The notes: a model not told the origin generated them from the sequence alone. Shown: positions 10,396-21,965, counted from the stretch's first letter. The stretch: DNA of 64,000 nt from Crotalaria pallida (GCA_037953625.1 CM075656.1:87935001-87999000), one strand, 5' to 3'. Program-made: numbers and translations.

Positions 10396-12270
10396 GAAAA
10401 ACAAGATTTTAGGAATCCATTAACAACTTTTTGATAATATTCAAATGATTCTAATATTAAAAAAATTGATTTAAATCTAAAATGTTCAAAAAAAAATTGT
10501 GGATCATAACACAACTTAAAGATTTCATAATATTCTTTGCAAAATAAACATAAAATTAATCGGGATCAAATTAAATAACAACTATCGAAATTTTGAATAT
10601 ACTTTCAAGAAAAATTGATTATGCTTTGCAAAATTTAAAACCTATTTGCAATTCAAATTACGAAATTTTAAATTCCAAAATTTAAATTTAATTTTTAAAC
10701 ATACTACAATTTTGAGCATATCACAACTTGAAGATTTCAGAAATATTATTTGGAAAAAAATCATGATTCAAATCACAACTTCTCAACTTTGAAATATAAA
10801 GTTGATTCTATTGTGAAAAAATTAAAATGCAATTGTACAACGTCAATTAAAAAAATTTACAATCAATTATATGTATATTATAAAAAAAGGAAACCTTCAA
10901 TTCAAAATATGCTAATGTAGTACTACGACATAATTTCATAATTTTTTATTTAAAAAAATCACCAAATATTTTTTCAAATATGTGTTTTTGTTAAAAATCA
11001 AAATTTCAAATTTGATAAAAATCTGAATTTAATTTGTTATTTTCAAACTTAGTTTATCTATTCGAAATCACAGTGTTTAAAATAACAATTATACTTCCTA
11101 TAACTAAGGGATTTCACAACTAACAGAAGTCATTTACTAGGTGTTTAATAATTTCTTAGTTTATCGATTCCTTCTTATTAGATTCAAAATTGTAATATTT
11201 CTTAGCAATTCACCCTTATTAGATAACTTACTGATATAGATATGGATTAGTTCATTTTTTTAACCGAATCTAAAACAATTTTTTGTGATAAATAAGAAAT
11301 CCATTAAATATCCTTGTTTTATATTACTCCTAATATTTATTTAAAATTTTAAATTTGAGGAAAATACGAAATTAGTTTGTAATTTTCAAAATTAGTTTAT
11401 TAATTCAATGCTTCCTGTAATTAACGGGTTTGTTTTCACAACATAAGTCATTTACTTAATTCAAAATTGATAGGATATTTTGAATTAAAAAAAAAACATC
11501 AATTTGATTCTGTTTTGGATATATATGATAGATGTGATATTTTGAATTTTAAAAAAAATATAAAATTTCAAATCAATTATTATAAATAATCGAAACAACT
11601 TACAATTTAATCATATTAGTAATTAAGTTTGTAATCCAAAAAAAAATTAAAAAAAAATGGTAAGGTCAGTCCATCATGATCAAATACTTTAGAGATCGAC
11701 CTTCAACTTAGAATGGTCAAATGTGCTTGATGAAGAGGTTATATATATTATTATTTTTTTCACATTTTCTTTTTTATTATTATTAATGTTTCAAATGGTA
11801 AGAATGGATAGTACTATAATATTTTCTTTGTGTGCTCTCCATTATTTTGTGTGTCAAATTGGTCGTACATGACTACTTATAATCAAGGCACTAACGTCCA
11901 TAAAGTCACAACGATATTTTGTTTTGTAAATATTGATCTCGATTTTAGAATTTGAGGGATCATGAAGATATTTATGTTATTTTCTTAAATTTTTTATGTT
12001 ATTCTTTTCACAATTTTGATAGTTTATTTGTCTGCATATTTTTTAATGTCTCGATGTTATTTTTTTTCTAAATTTGATAGTTTTATAGTCAATTGTGTAA
12101 ATAGAATGGCTACACAATTTTTATCGAGGTAGAATGTGAGAAGTGTTTTATCTTATTTCAATCATATTCTAATTTTTTTTATTTACATTTTTGTTTTTAT
12201 TGCATTGATTCCTTTTTAATATTTTATTTTGCATTAAATAATTTTTTTAATAATTAGAGAGTTGATCCAG
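10396..12270. other. AT-rich intergenic region with diverged repeats
   Basis: No gene is seen. A segment of about 90 bp at 10150-10240 (containing TGCAATTCAAAAAATGCTGA) has a diverged direct relative at 10870-10960, so the tract may be a decayed repeat array or the remains of a larger element. Many AAATTT and ATTTTGAA words recur. The last several hundred bases may belong to the copia remnant that follows. Confidence 0.4.
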
Positions 12271-12277
12271 TAGTGAA

Positions 12278-13049
12278 ATGTCATGGTGGATCAAGTACAT
12301 TGTATGGGATGAAAAAGAAAAGGAAAGCACATCAAGTAGTTCTTCGGATGATGAAGAAGTCGTTGCACTTAGCTTAATGGTTCAAGTAGATGAAGAAGAA
12401 AGATCAAATGATGAGTCAAGTGAACAAAGCGAGGAAAGCGATGTAAGTGAAACTAAATCCGAAATTTTTTTCTAAGTATGAAATGTTATAAAATGCTTAT
12501 GAAGAAATGCATGAACAATTTAGGAAACTAGCTTTGAAAAACTTAGAAAGGAAAAAACTCATTTTGAAACATCAACAAGAGATTTTAGAACTTCAAAAAC
12601 AAGTTGATGAGCTTAATCTTCAAAATGAAACTCTTGATCTCATATATGCTAGTTCTTCTTGTGATTGTGCTAGTAGATTGAATGTTGTGGTTGATTGTGA
12701 GAATTGCAAGTTGCTTAAGGATGAAAATGATATTTTGAAAAATAAGCTTGCAAGTTTCACAAGTGATGATATCAAATTGCGCATATTGTTAAATTTTCAA
12801 AGAGATAGTGCAAACAAGTTTGGTTTGGGTTATACTAATGCTAAGAGTAAGCCTTATATAAATGTTGTTGATTTTTCAAATGCACCAACATGTTTCTATT
12901 GTGGCACTCATAGACATACTTCAAATGTATGTTATATTAAAGTGCATGGTATACCTAAAGGAACTTTTGTTTGGGCTAAGAAGGGTGGAAATCCCTTAAC
13001 TAACAAAATTGGACCCAAGACCATTTGGGTACCAAAAAGCAAAAGATGA
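12278..13049 (+). pseudogene. Ty1/copia gag fragment with CCHC-type zinc knuckle
   Basis: Two open pieces are separated by stops and a frame change near 12473-12507. 12278-12475 encodes an acidic Ser/Glu-rich stretch. 12507-13049 encodes a coiled-coil region (LILKHQQEILELQKQVDELN), a CENCKLLKDENDILKN block, then a zinc knuckle CFYCGTHRHTSNVC and a closing GPKTIWVPK. That closing block is a hallmark of plant copia gag just before the protease. The N-terminal gag is missing or diverged, and no protease, integrase, RT or RNase H follows. It is a nonfunctional remnant. Confidence 0.82.
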
Positions 13050-13599
13050 TTGTTTTGTAGGTACAAATGAAGAGTAAAAGACCTACAAAAATTATTCATT
13101 ATTTTCATCTTCAAGTATCAAGGAAAATTTCAGCATGCTTATCATTTCTACAAAATTTACAAGTGGATTGGCACACGTGGTAACAAATGCTTACAATTGG
13201 TAATTCATTATGTGATTATTGTGCTATTGTGATTTAAATGTTTTTATAAATGGTATCATACTCTTTCAAGTGGTATTATGATTTCAAATTTCAAGTTATA
13301 TTTTATATACATACCATGAGGAGAAAGGGTTATTAATTTCTCACGTTTTGACTTAAAATTTTATTGTTATATTACTTTTTGATAATGTCAAAAGGGGGAG
13401 AAATGATTATTTTGTTCTGTCTATGTAGGGGAAGAGCAAAGTTGTTGAAGATAGGGGGGAATCTAGCTTAACTCAATTGGATTTCAAATATCAAATGTGC
13501 ATTTATTGAGGGTGACGGAGCTAGAGTCTCAACAAGTGATCAAATAGTTCAACAATCAACAACGTCAAAACATGTTTGTCATCATCAAAAAGGGGGGAT
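13050..13599 (+). mobile_element. Copia internal 3' region with polypurine tract; pol deleted
   Basis: The stretch holds GTCAAAAGGGGGAGAAATG near 13387-13406 and ends in the polypurine tract AAAAAGGGGGGATT just before the LTR at 13600. Both are characteristic of the 3' internal part of plant copia elements. With gag ending at 13049 and only about 550 bp to the LTR, the whole pol region (normally more than 3 kb) is absent. Either an internal deletion or a nonautonomous design would explain this. Confidence 0.7.
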
Positions 13600-14983
13600 T
13601 GTAAATATGAGGAGTATGCATGATTCAAGTGGGTTTTGATGAAGACAATGTTTTGAAGAAGCTCAACCGTGAAGAAGATCAACAAATGACAAAGAACAAA
13701 AGCAACAATGATGAAGAGAGAGAAACTCGTAGATTCAATGTGTATATTGTTTTTATAGTTTTGTTTGAGTCTTAGAGTTTGGGTAGTTTAGAGAATTGGA
13801 TAGTGAATCTCAGTCAAGTGCATGATTATATAAATCTTGAGTAATTCACTTAACCAAAATCAATAGGTGGCTTAAAGGTATTTTAGAAAAGGTTTAAATT
13901 TGAGAAAACAAGTTTTTAGAAATGATTTTACAACCATTAATCGATTAGGATGGTCCTTAATCGATTAGCTAATTTGAGCTCTCAGACACTAATCGATTAG
14001 CTTGATGAATTAATCTATTAGCCTGTGTAAAAAAGTGCTTAATCGATTAGCTTGAAGCCTTAAAGCCTTAATCGATTAACACGTGTCTGATTGCTTTTTA
14101 AATCAGTTTTTCACATTGCAAAATCAGTTTTTATGTTTTCCAAACCTTATGAGTATTCTATATAAACCTTTTCCTAATCATTGTGAGTAAGTTACTTCAT
14201 TTTTCACATCATTTTATAAAAGATCAAGCCACAATTTTCTCTCAAAATTCTCTCTCACTTTTACAAAGATCAAAGTTCTTATTTTCATATTTTTTGATCA
14301 AGAAGCTCTTGAATCTCAAGTTCTAATAGTTCATAGTTCTTGAAGGAGATTCATAGGTTTTATTGTTTTTTAATTTCTTAGAGTTGTAATCATTGCAAGA
14401 AGGCAAACTTTCAATACAACAAAGAAGAAGTCTTGGTGTTGTTGTTCATCAAGCAAATTGAAGAAGAAGAAGAAGTCTTGGTGTGTTATCAAGCAAGTGG
14501 TGAGGTATCCACTTTTGAAAAGAGAAGAAGGTTATATTAGAGATTCAATAGGATTGCAAGACAAGAGTGGAGTTATCTCTTGGAGCCTATCAAGTGGGGT
14601 ATCTTGAGAGGCTTTTATTTGTAATTTGAGAACTCTAATTCCTTAGTGAAAAAAATCTCTCTTGTGAAAGAGGGGATTGGATGTAGCTCTTAGTGGAGGA
14701 GAGTGAACCAGTATAAAATCTTTGTGCAGTATCTCTTTTCCTTAATCTCTTTAATTTCTGCATTTTCATATTGTTCTTGATTGAAAACCTAGAAAAGTTT
14801 GATTTTCATATAATTGAATGAATTAGGTTTTATTATATCAAATTTATTTGGGGAAAACCTTTTTCATAATTTAGGTAATCATTAACAATCTTTGTGTTAA
14901 TCAATTACGCACTATCTTTGATATTCTATGATATTCGATTGATTTTCGTTTTCGGTTGAAAAGCGATTTTTCTTTGTTCTGCA
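13600..14983 (+). repeat. Copia 3' LTR (right end uncertain)
   Basis: It starts TGTAAATATGAGG directly after the polypurine tract. A TATA-like element (CTATATAAACC) lies at about 14158-14168, with a leader region after it. The right end is unclear: candidate CA ends are near 14763 and 14983. No 5' LTR is visible upstream in the window, so the element cannot be bounded by a target duplication. The LTR carries an array of TAATCGATTA motifs (separate entry). Confidence 0.6.
13937..14080 (+). repeat. Six copies of a TAATCGATTA palindrome inside the LTR
   Basis: The self-complementary 10-mer TAATCGATTA, usually within TTAATCGATTAG, occurs at 13938, 13958, 13990, 14040 and 14069, plus one variant (TAATCTATTA) at 14011. 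Spacing is irregular, 20-32 bp, with unrelated sequence between. The array lies upstream of the LTR TATA box, in the U3 part, where enhancer-like repeats are usually found. A regulatory role is inferred. Confidence 0.8.
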
Positions 14984-15029
14984 GTGATTAATCGAGAATG
15001 ATTATTCGATTGATTTTTCTAGATTCGAT

Positions 15030-15602
15030 CGGAAAACCGGTGAACTGGTAGAGGTGCGGTCCGGAATAAGCCAGAAACCGCTATGCAAAAAAACCGAGAT
15101 TGAACCGGCTTAATCGGAATTAAACCGCCAAAACCAGTCAAAACCGATGGAAAACCGGTTTGGCCTGGTTTGAATTTGAAAGCCCAAATTCAGCAAAAAA
15201 TTGGTTTTTTTTTAAAAAAATAAAAATAAAAAATAACGAAATCCTATATGCTAGTAATTCAAACGACACCAATATGAGTCTCACTAGTTGATTACACGTT
15301 TGCTCTCATCTCAATGAGAATGATTACTAAAACTTTGGATTTTAGAACTGAGAAAAATCAAAAACCAAAAAGGCAAAAAGGCAAAAAAGTGAAGTGAAAG
15401 AAGAAAGAACACCGACCGACGCACAACAAAGCTTCATCAATAATCAATAGAGAAAAAACAAAAAGACAAAAAAAAAGGTAAAAGTACTAAATCATATGAT
15501 TATATACTCATGCGTGCTTTAAGACCGATTAGACCACGGTTCAATCACGGTCCAACCATTGAATCTTGAATCAGTATCTTAACCGGTTTTCAAAACATTG
15601 GT
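15030..15602. mobile_element. CCGG-rich DNA-transposon remnant (hAT-like, nonautonomous)
   Basis: Both flanks are rich in AACCGG/CCGGTT words: 15040-15175, and 15525-15602 ending in TTAACCGGTTTTCAAAACATTG. The middle is AT-rich. The right terminus looks like the ends of plant hAT-type elements that begin with a CAATGTTTTGAAAACCGG-like sequence. The left end does not show a clean matching terminus or an 8-bp duplication, so the class is a guess. No coding capacity. Confidence 0.4.
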
Positions 15603-15936
15603 CGCAAGTTTAGCAAATTGTATTATCATGTGAACTGAATAAAGATTATTACTTTACATGTCTAGTAGAAAAAAATCAACATCAACAGCAAAATCTATTT
15701 TTTCTTAAGACAAGTCTGTGACTTCCCAGTAGTCAACATTATAATAAATTTTCCGGTGAAAAGGCAAAGTGGTTTCCCTCCAAAACTAAAGTGAAAATTT
15801 GCAATTGAGAGCCAAATTACAATTGATTGCAAAATTGATTGCAATTGAACTTAGTGGCTTGCACGTGCTGCTCACGTGCCCTGTTGAGGTGTACACCGAA
15901 AGTTTGCCTCCAACTTTCATTTCTCCCTCTGTTTCA

Positions 15937-16144
15937 TTGCATTAATTTCTTCTCTCTCTTTTTTCTTTCTAAGCTCTTCCCTCTTCAAAACTTGCGATCA
16001 CTAAGTAATTGGGAGCTGAGGGTTTCTTTGAATGTTGGATTATTGCATTAATCTCTTCTCTCTCTTTCCATCTAAGCTCTTCTCTCTTCTCTTCTCGGTT
16101 TGCGATGAGCAGGGATTTGGGAGCTTAGGGTTTCTTTGTTTCTT
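15937..16144 (+). repeat. Tandemly duplicated leader-like sequence
   Basis: 15937-16033 and about 16043-16144 are two diverged copies of one CT-rich segment: TTGCATTAAT, TCTTCTCTCTC, TAAGCTCTTC, TTGCGAT, TTGGGAGCT and AGGGTTTCTTTG occur in the same order in both. It looks like a plant 5' UTR (CT-rich, ending GAGGGTTTC). It may be the leader of one of the captured genes. Confidence 0.65.
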
Positions 16145-16493
16145 GGATTATATTTCGAATCTTACCAGCTTCAATCGAAGCTCCATCTTGCGCTAAACAT
16201 CATCTTGAACACAAATGTGTTAGCTTCACGGTTCCGGTTTTTTGGTTTTGTTGTTATGAACTGCTAATGTTGTTGATACATGGAGAGAAGCCAACACTGT
16301 TGGCTCTTATCAACACTGTTGGGTGGACGATTAGAACACTGAAGGTGGTTGTCAGCTCTATAAAGGTGTGAGGTTTATATTTGGTTGCTGCAATCCTTAA
16401 AAGAGGTTTATATTTATGGTTTTTCGTAATATATTTATGTGTCATTTTTTTTGCTAACTAGTTATGTGAGGTTGCTGCGATCCTTAAAACAAT

Positions 16494-16620
16494 GGAGTCG
16501 AGGAATGTTGAAGGAAAGAAAGGTGGAAGGCAAAAGAGAGTGAGAAGTTTGATTGAGGTGGATGTTGTTGAAGAACAAGAATATCATACCGGATGTAGGT
16601 GTACATTATTTAAGTGATTG
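16494..16620 (+). pseudogene. Unidentified captured exon-like fragment
   Basis: An ATG at 16493 opens a basic stretch reading MESRNVEGKKGGRQKRV then an acidic one (SLIEVDVVEEQEYH), and the frame ends at TAA-like sequence soon after. It lies within the Helitron between the duplicated leader and the MAP65 fragment. I do not recognise the source gene. Confidence 0.3.
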
Positions 16621-17454
16621 TCCATAATTTTTTTTTATTTCTGAATTTGGTATAACTTTTTAATTTTGTTGGTAGGTATACTTGAGGAGGGGAATCTGAA
16701 TGTCAGACAGGGTGAAATTTTGTTTTGCTGATGACAGAGAGGAATCTTAGGAAGAATGCAATAGCTCTGTCTTTGTTTTGATGATGTTGTTATAATAACA
16801 AATTTTTGTTTAGAAAATTATACCCATAAAGTGTTTGTAAAAAGTCCTAAGAGACAATTTTTGTTTATACTGTTAATGGATTCAATCACCACAGGATATC
16901 ACATTTTTAGTGTTTGATGCTTGTGGGTTGAGTATTTTTTATTTGGGTGTGCTTAGTTTCTCTTAAGTTTGAGATACTTGTGGGGTTGATTTTTTTTATT
17001 TGAGAGTGTCTTATGTTAAATATAAGCTACCTATTCTATTGTGTGTTTGGTAAATTTGACTCCATAATATCAATGATGAAAAGTGAATTAAAAAGTGGTT
17101 AGATGAGCTTCTGCACTTATTGGCCTTTGTCAATGCATGACACAAAGTGTTTCCCTGTAATCACAATGTTGTTCATATGAACCCCTTGATAGAGTATAGG
17201 TTATTAATTTGTTATTAATTAGACTTCATGGCAATTTCTAGACAGTTTTGCATGTCTTTATTAATAACTCATTGTCTATCTATTGTTTTGGAAGATAAGT
17301 TAATGGTGCAATTGATGATATTTACTAACAAAGTTAGTCTATACTTGAAATTGTGGTTTTATACAATGATAAATTGTGGTTTTTGAGTTTTTGTCATGTA
17401 AATGATATGTAAATCATGTGTGTTTTCAAATTTCAATGAATCACTATGATACTG

Positions 17455-17799
17455 ACCTTGGCACCCTGCAGCTCCAAGAATTAGCATATCAGTTAATTGA
17501 TATGTGGAATCTAATGGATAGCAATCCTAATAAAGGAAAAGGAAACTATTTGACCATGTTACCTGCAATATGTCAGCTTCAGTTGATAAACTCATTGTTT
17601 CTAAATCCTATATCAGGATCTTTAATATGTACTAAAACCTGACGTTTAGCTCTTTATGGGATCCATAAATGTTTATAACTGATTAATTTTTTCTTTATTA
17701 GGAAGGATGAAGCGGAAGTGGAGAGCCTAGATAAGCTAAAAGGTAGCAGAATGAAGGAAATTGCTTTCAAGAAGCAAGGAGAACTTGAAGAGATATAGG
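17455..17799 (+). pseudogene. MAP65 microtubule-associated protein fragment (captured)
   Basis: MAP65/ASE1 proteins cross-link antiparallel microtubules. Two exon pieces are seen. 17455-17600 reads LQELAYQLIDMWNLMDSNP, then after a frameshift KLFDHVTCNMSASVDK. After an intron, 17702-17799 reads EAEVESLDKLKGSRMKEIAF and continues KKQGELEEIY. These match the conserved plant MAP65 segment in the same order. Normal MAP65 is about 580 residues; only about 80 codons remain, frameshifted, so it is nonfunctional. The intron with an ag acceptor at 17700-17701 shows capture from genomic DNA rather than from a cDNA. Confidence 0.8.
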
Positions 17800-18296
17800 T
17801 TATGCTTCTGACTACTCTTGCCCTTGGTCCAAGCACTTCAAAGGTGAGTGAGCTTCCTAGCATGATTTGAATTATTTTCAAGGTAGCATGAATTTGATGC
17901 TCATGCGTTTGCTGTGAATTGTTGTATTTGGTTTGCTACTTTTGATGTTTCAAATTCATATTTGTTGTTTTCATGCTGTAGCAGGAATGTGTAACAGGAA
18001 TGTGTGTAGCAATTAGAAGTTTCTCAAACCCTTTTGAAGCATACGGATTAGCACATATTTTGGGTTCGGATATATTTTTCTTCCTAGCAAAGTTTAATTC
18101 TTCCTAAGTATAATTTTTTCATGTATATTTTTTTAATAACTGATTTAAATATGTGAAAGTGAAAATTCTGTTTGATTGGTTTGCAGCTATGTCACGTGTG
18201 TGTTTATTTATATCCATTTTGAAACAAGTGAGACTACTAATCTATAAGTTTTGATGCTTTACATACATGATACATGTATTCTTTGTGTATTATTAG

Positions 18297-18426
18297 GTAG
18301 GAATGTGGAAGATGGCGGTCCTGCTGCATCAGTTGTGCCTTAAAACAGAAATAAAAGTCAATGTCGAAAAGGAACTGGTCTACGAAGCAGAGGAAGAGGA
18401 CATGAAGGCCCTTTTGGAAACATAGG
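18297..18426 (+). pseudogene. Unidentified exon-like fragment in the Helitron
   Basis: The frame reads NVEDGGPAASVVP, a stop, then NRNKSQCRKGTGLRSRGRG and HEGPFGN, followed by what could be a GT splice donor. The RSRGRG run suggests an RNA-binding or nuclear protein, but I do not recognise the gene. It is flanked by AT-rich intron-like sequence on both sides. Confidence 0.4.
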
Positions 18427-18916
18427 TGCTATTCTTCTTTGTTAGTTTGTTTTAAATGGTATTAAGGTTAATCATTTATGATGATAGTTGAAAACTTGAA
18501 GTAATGGCCTCTGTTACAGTAAATTGCTAGCTTGAGTTCTTAAATTACAGTTAAATGTTTGAATTCCAATCTTGATGAGTGGTCGGTACAAAACAAATCA
18601 AATTTTTTGGCAGAAAAGGAAGCTTGGTTGTGATGTAGTATATTGAGTTGTTTTTTTTAAGTTTCACTTACTTTCTTAAAGTATTACACAATTTAAAGCT
18701 GTGTGGTTTGTGTGATGAGGACTGATGCTCATGGTGAAGCCTTGACATAAGTTTCTTTGTCCAAGTTAGTGTGATGTGAAATTGTGTTTAGTTTGAAATA
18801 AGGTTGAGTTTGACCATGCATAAAATTGAGTGCAGGGTTGAAAAATTCTCAAGATGGAAGTCAAAGTTAAATAAATGTTAAGAGTTATTATGCTAATTCA
18901 GGCTTCCATGTTGCAG

Positions 18917-19232
18917 CATGGGAATGAAGTTTTCTTTAGGATCAAGAGAAACACTCAATTGAAAAAGCTTATGAATGCTTACTGTGACCGATAGTTAGTG
19001 GATTTCAACTCCATTGCTTTTCTATTTAATGGCCATCGCCTCCGAGCAGAGCAAACTCCTGATGAGGTTTGTACATTTGCTTTTCGTGCTCATGATTTGA
19101 TATGAATACTATTTGGATTCTAATAATTGTTATAACTCTTTTCTTACTTAAATGTTATTGTTGCAGCCGGAGATGGAGGATGAAGATGAAATCGATGCCA
19201 TGCTTCATCAGACAGGAGGTGCTGTTGCTTGA
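18917..19232 (+). pseudogene. SUMO (small ubiquitin-like modifier) gene fragment (captured)
   Basis: Exon 18917-19066 encodes 50 codons starting HGNEVFFRIK and ending RLRAEQTPDE. Intron 19067-19166 has gt/ag ends. Exon 19167-19232 reads PEMEDEDEIDAMLHQTGG, then AVA and TGA. This is the beta-grasp core and processing site of plant SUMO, including the mature diglycine terminus, with introns at the usual plant SUMO position. The first exon (initiator and flexible N-terminus) is not found, and TAG at 18992-18994 interrupts the frame where SUMO has Gln in CDRQSV. It therefore cannot make SUMO as it stands, and is probably a Helitron-captured pseudogene. Confidence 0.92.
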
Positions 19233-19921
19233 AGGTGGTGGTCATCATTTCTCTAGCACCATGAGTAGAATTAGTGTTTTAATTAGGATGTGATGCCTAA
19301 GATGCATCTTCTCTAAGCTACTATTATATTATACAACCATTCTGACTGGCCTTGCTATGTTATACTCTTCCTTTGTCCATATGAGTGAGTGCATGTTGCT
19401 TTCTAATTGTGAGAGCTGATAACTTATTTTTCTCTATCTCAGCATGTAATCTATGATATGTATGATATATGGCTTATTGTATATTTAAGTCGCGTTCATA
19501 AGAATGTGATCTTTGTGGATCATGTCTTGGATACTAAACTTCTGTGGTTAAGACATGAATTGATAAATTTTTGAACCTAGATGAATATGTGAATGACTGA
19601 AATGGGCATGCCAATATTTTTTTAAACGTGTTAATTCATTGAACTACTAAATTGAATATTTTATTTCAAAAAGTATATCTTGAATACCTTGAAAATCTTT
19701 AGCATGTTATACACAAAGGGTATACCTTGAAAATCTTTAAAATGTTATATACAAAGGATATACCTTAATGTTAACCTTACTTTTCACTTTTCAGTTTTCT
19801 AATCTGTGTGCATTGAACAATTTCTAAATCACATATGATAAAAAGTTTTATAATGTTTGTGTACATTGAATAATTTCTAAATTTTTATATGATAAAAAAC
19901 TTATGCAATAAATAATTACCG

Positions 19922-19953
19922 CCCTGTGCGGAAGCACGGGTCAACCAACTAGT
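19922..19953 (+). other. Helitron 3' terminus: hairpin plus CTAGT
   Basis: CCC(T)GTGC at 19922-19929 pairs with GCACGGG at 19934-19940 around a GGAA loop, with one bulged T. It is followed by 13 nt ending CTAGT. In Helitrons this hairpin acts as the terminator of rolling-circle transposition. Confidence 0.8.
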
Positions 19954-20004
19954 TCCCACTAATGAGCAAGTAGGAGTTAACAAACTTTGTAGTAGCATTT
20001 AATT

Positions 20005-20566
20005 AAAAGAGTACAGATACCTTTGAAACTATTTGCTTTTTGCAAATAGTCACCATAAACTATTTTTCTTACACAATTGCTTCTTAAATTTCAACATTTC
20101 GTAAAATTAATACTTTCATTAATTTAAAATTGAGATTTAACTGTAAAAATACCTAAACAGCCAACTTGTTGTAATCTCAACCATAAGATATTTATAATTT
20201 ATTTTATAATTTTAATAATATTCATTTATCCTTATTCTAAAATATCTTCTCTATAATAAAAAAGAAACAACGTTCTCTTATTAATTTGTGTCGCATCAGT
20301 TTTTACACACCGTTACAGTTTCTCAATTTTTAAAAAGAAAGTTAAATAAATACTATTAAAATTAAAAATAAATTATAAAGATTCACTGGTTGAAATTATA
20401 ACAAATTAAATAGTAAGATTTTTTCCCGTTAAAATTTAACTTTGAGTTAACAAAAGTGTTAATTTTACCACATGTTAAAGTTTAAGGAGTAATTGTGTAA
20501 AAAAAAATTAGTTTGTGGTGGCTATTTGCAAAAGGCAAATAGTTTAAGGGGTGTTTATACTCTTTT
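20005..20566. mobile_element. Long-TIR nonautonomous DNA element
   Basis: The first about 110 bp (from AAAAGAGTACAGATACC) are repeated in inverse, with mismatches, in the last about 110 bp (ending GGTGTTTATACTCTTTT). Both arms contain a CTATTTGC(C/T)TTTTGCAAATAG palindrome. The core is AT-rich and noncoding. No clear target duplication was found, so the superfamily is open. Confidence 0.65.
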
Positions 20567-21949
20567 CCCAATATAAAACGATAAATAGTAATTTAAGATT
20601 TTTTTGAAAATCTATATAATAATTATTCTAGAAAAAATTATATCAATACATTCATTATAATATCTCATAATAGTGTTATTTAGTACCAAAATTATAAATT
20701 GAAAATTAGAATGAAACAACTGAAATATATAGTAGTATTTTATATGACAAAATGCAACAATTTTATTTTTAATAACTCTTTAAAATAATAAGTATCTTGT
20801 GAATCCGCTTAAAAAAAGTATCTTGCGAATTACAAATGTATTTTTAAATTTGAAATAAAATAAAAAATGTAATTAAAATGTTAACTACAATTCGTAAAAT
20901 TGAAATAAAGCCATTTAATTATAATATTTATTTAAAAATTAAAATAATAAACAAATTTTAATTGAATTACAAAAAAAAAATCATTAAAGTTAAAGAATTA
21001 AATGAATTAAAAAGATAACCAACAAATTTTTTGATAAAAGATAAAATATACTTTTTTTTCTATTATCTCGGTAACAATTTGAAAAATCAACGAAAATAAG
21101 AATTAACGTTGTATTGCTGTTCTTTCTCAAAGGAATATATTTCTTATTTATATCACAGTTCTCTTTAATTAATAATAGATTAAATATTTATTTTTTAGTA
21201 ATTGATTTTGTCTTTTCTTAATTACTTTTATTTTAATTTAGGAAAAAAGTTTTGAAAATTTTTGAACCTAAATAATAGGATGGAGGGAGTATCAATTTAA
21301 GAAAAAATAGAAAAATCCCAAAAATTGTTAAATAAGTAAATTTAGAACTCAATTATCTTTATATAAAAAGACATGTTTTTGAGTCATCACGTTTTTCATT
21401 CAAATTTTTCTCGCACCAAAGCGATTATAGGTAAATAATTATTACCAAAATATTACAATTTTAAATTAAATAGATTATTCAAGTTTTTCAAATCATTATC
21501 CCAACCAAGGTTTTATCTGCATGCGAAATAATTATCTTCAACAAAAATATTACAATTTGAAATTAAATAAATTATTCAAATTTTCAAATTCACTATACTA
21601 ATAAGATTGATTTTATGGCCGATGTGAATGTTTTTTTTTACTTTCAAAGTGTAGTTTATTATGCAAATTATCAAAAGTAATGATATTTCACATTCGTCAA
21701 CACTCCTTTCCAATTTCTCAACTTATATTCCAACAGGTAATACCTTACACTATTCCTCCTTATCTATTTTTATTTTTATTTTAATATGAATATAATTTTT
21801 AGTTACTCCTTCTTAATTCAGATTAATTATAATATCATAATAAAAAATAATAATGATATACTATATCAATTAATTAGGGAATAATACACTAATTTATATA
21901 TAATGAAACAAAAATAATGTTTAATATAAAAAAAGGAAGTATCATTATT
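20567..21949. other. Very AT-rich tract with repeat modules
   Basis: No gene is seen. 21270-21292 carries a solitary Stowaway-like end (GGATGGAGGGAGTA). 21395-21600 holds two modules built of TCGCACCAAA..., ATAATTATT and AATTTGAAATTAAATAAATT words. Related modules occur in inverse orientation at 22915-23260, suggesting the two arms of one larger element, or two inverted insertions, around the SINE at 21966. Confidence 0.45.
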
Positions 21950-21965
21950 TTCCAATGCATTCTTT

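Larger units (their letters stand above)
15830..19953 (+). mobile_element. Nonautonomous Helitron carrying fragments of several genes
   Basis: The 3' terminus is diagnostic: a short hairpin at 19922-19940 followed 13 nt on by CTAGT (the CTRRT rule) at 19949-19953, then T, as for insertion between A and T. Inside, all in the same orientation, are a duplicated CT-rich leader, a MAP65 fragment, an unidentified spliced-looking fragment and a SUMO fragment, each with introns kept. Intron-containing multi-gene capture is typical of plant Helitrons. No Rep/helicase is present. The 5' TC end was not found, so the start is approximate. A Pack-MULE is less likely because no terminal inverted repeat is seen. 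Confidence 0.75.

Noticed and set aside
13937..14080. CRISPR-like or satellite array
   Set aside because: Repeats are only 10-12 bp, spacing is irregular, and it lies in a plant LTR.
15030..15602. Complete hAT element with 8-bp duplication
   Set aside because: Only the right terminus looks canonical; no matching left end or duplication was found, so it is listed only as a remnant.
15652..15720. Possible Helitron 5' TC end (TCTAGTAG or TCTATTTT starts)
   Set aside because: Neither is convincing without other copies; the 5' boundary was left open.
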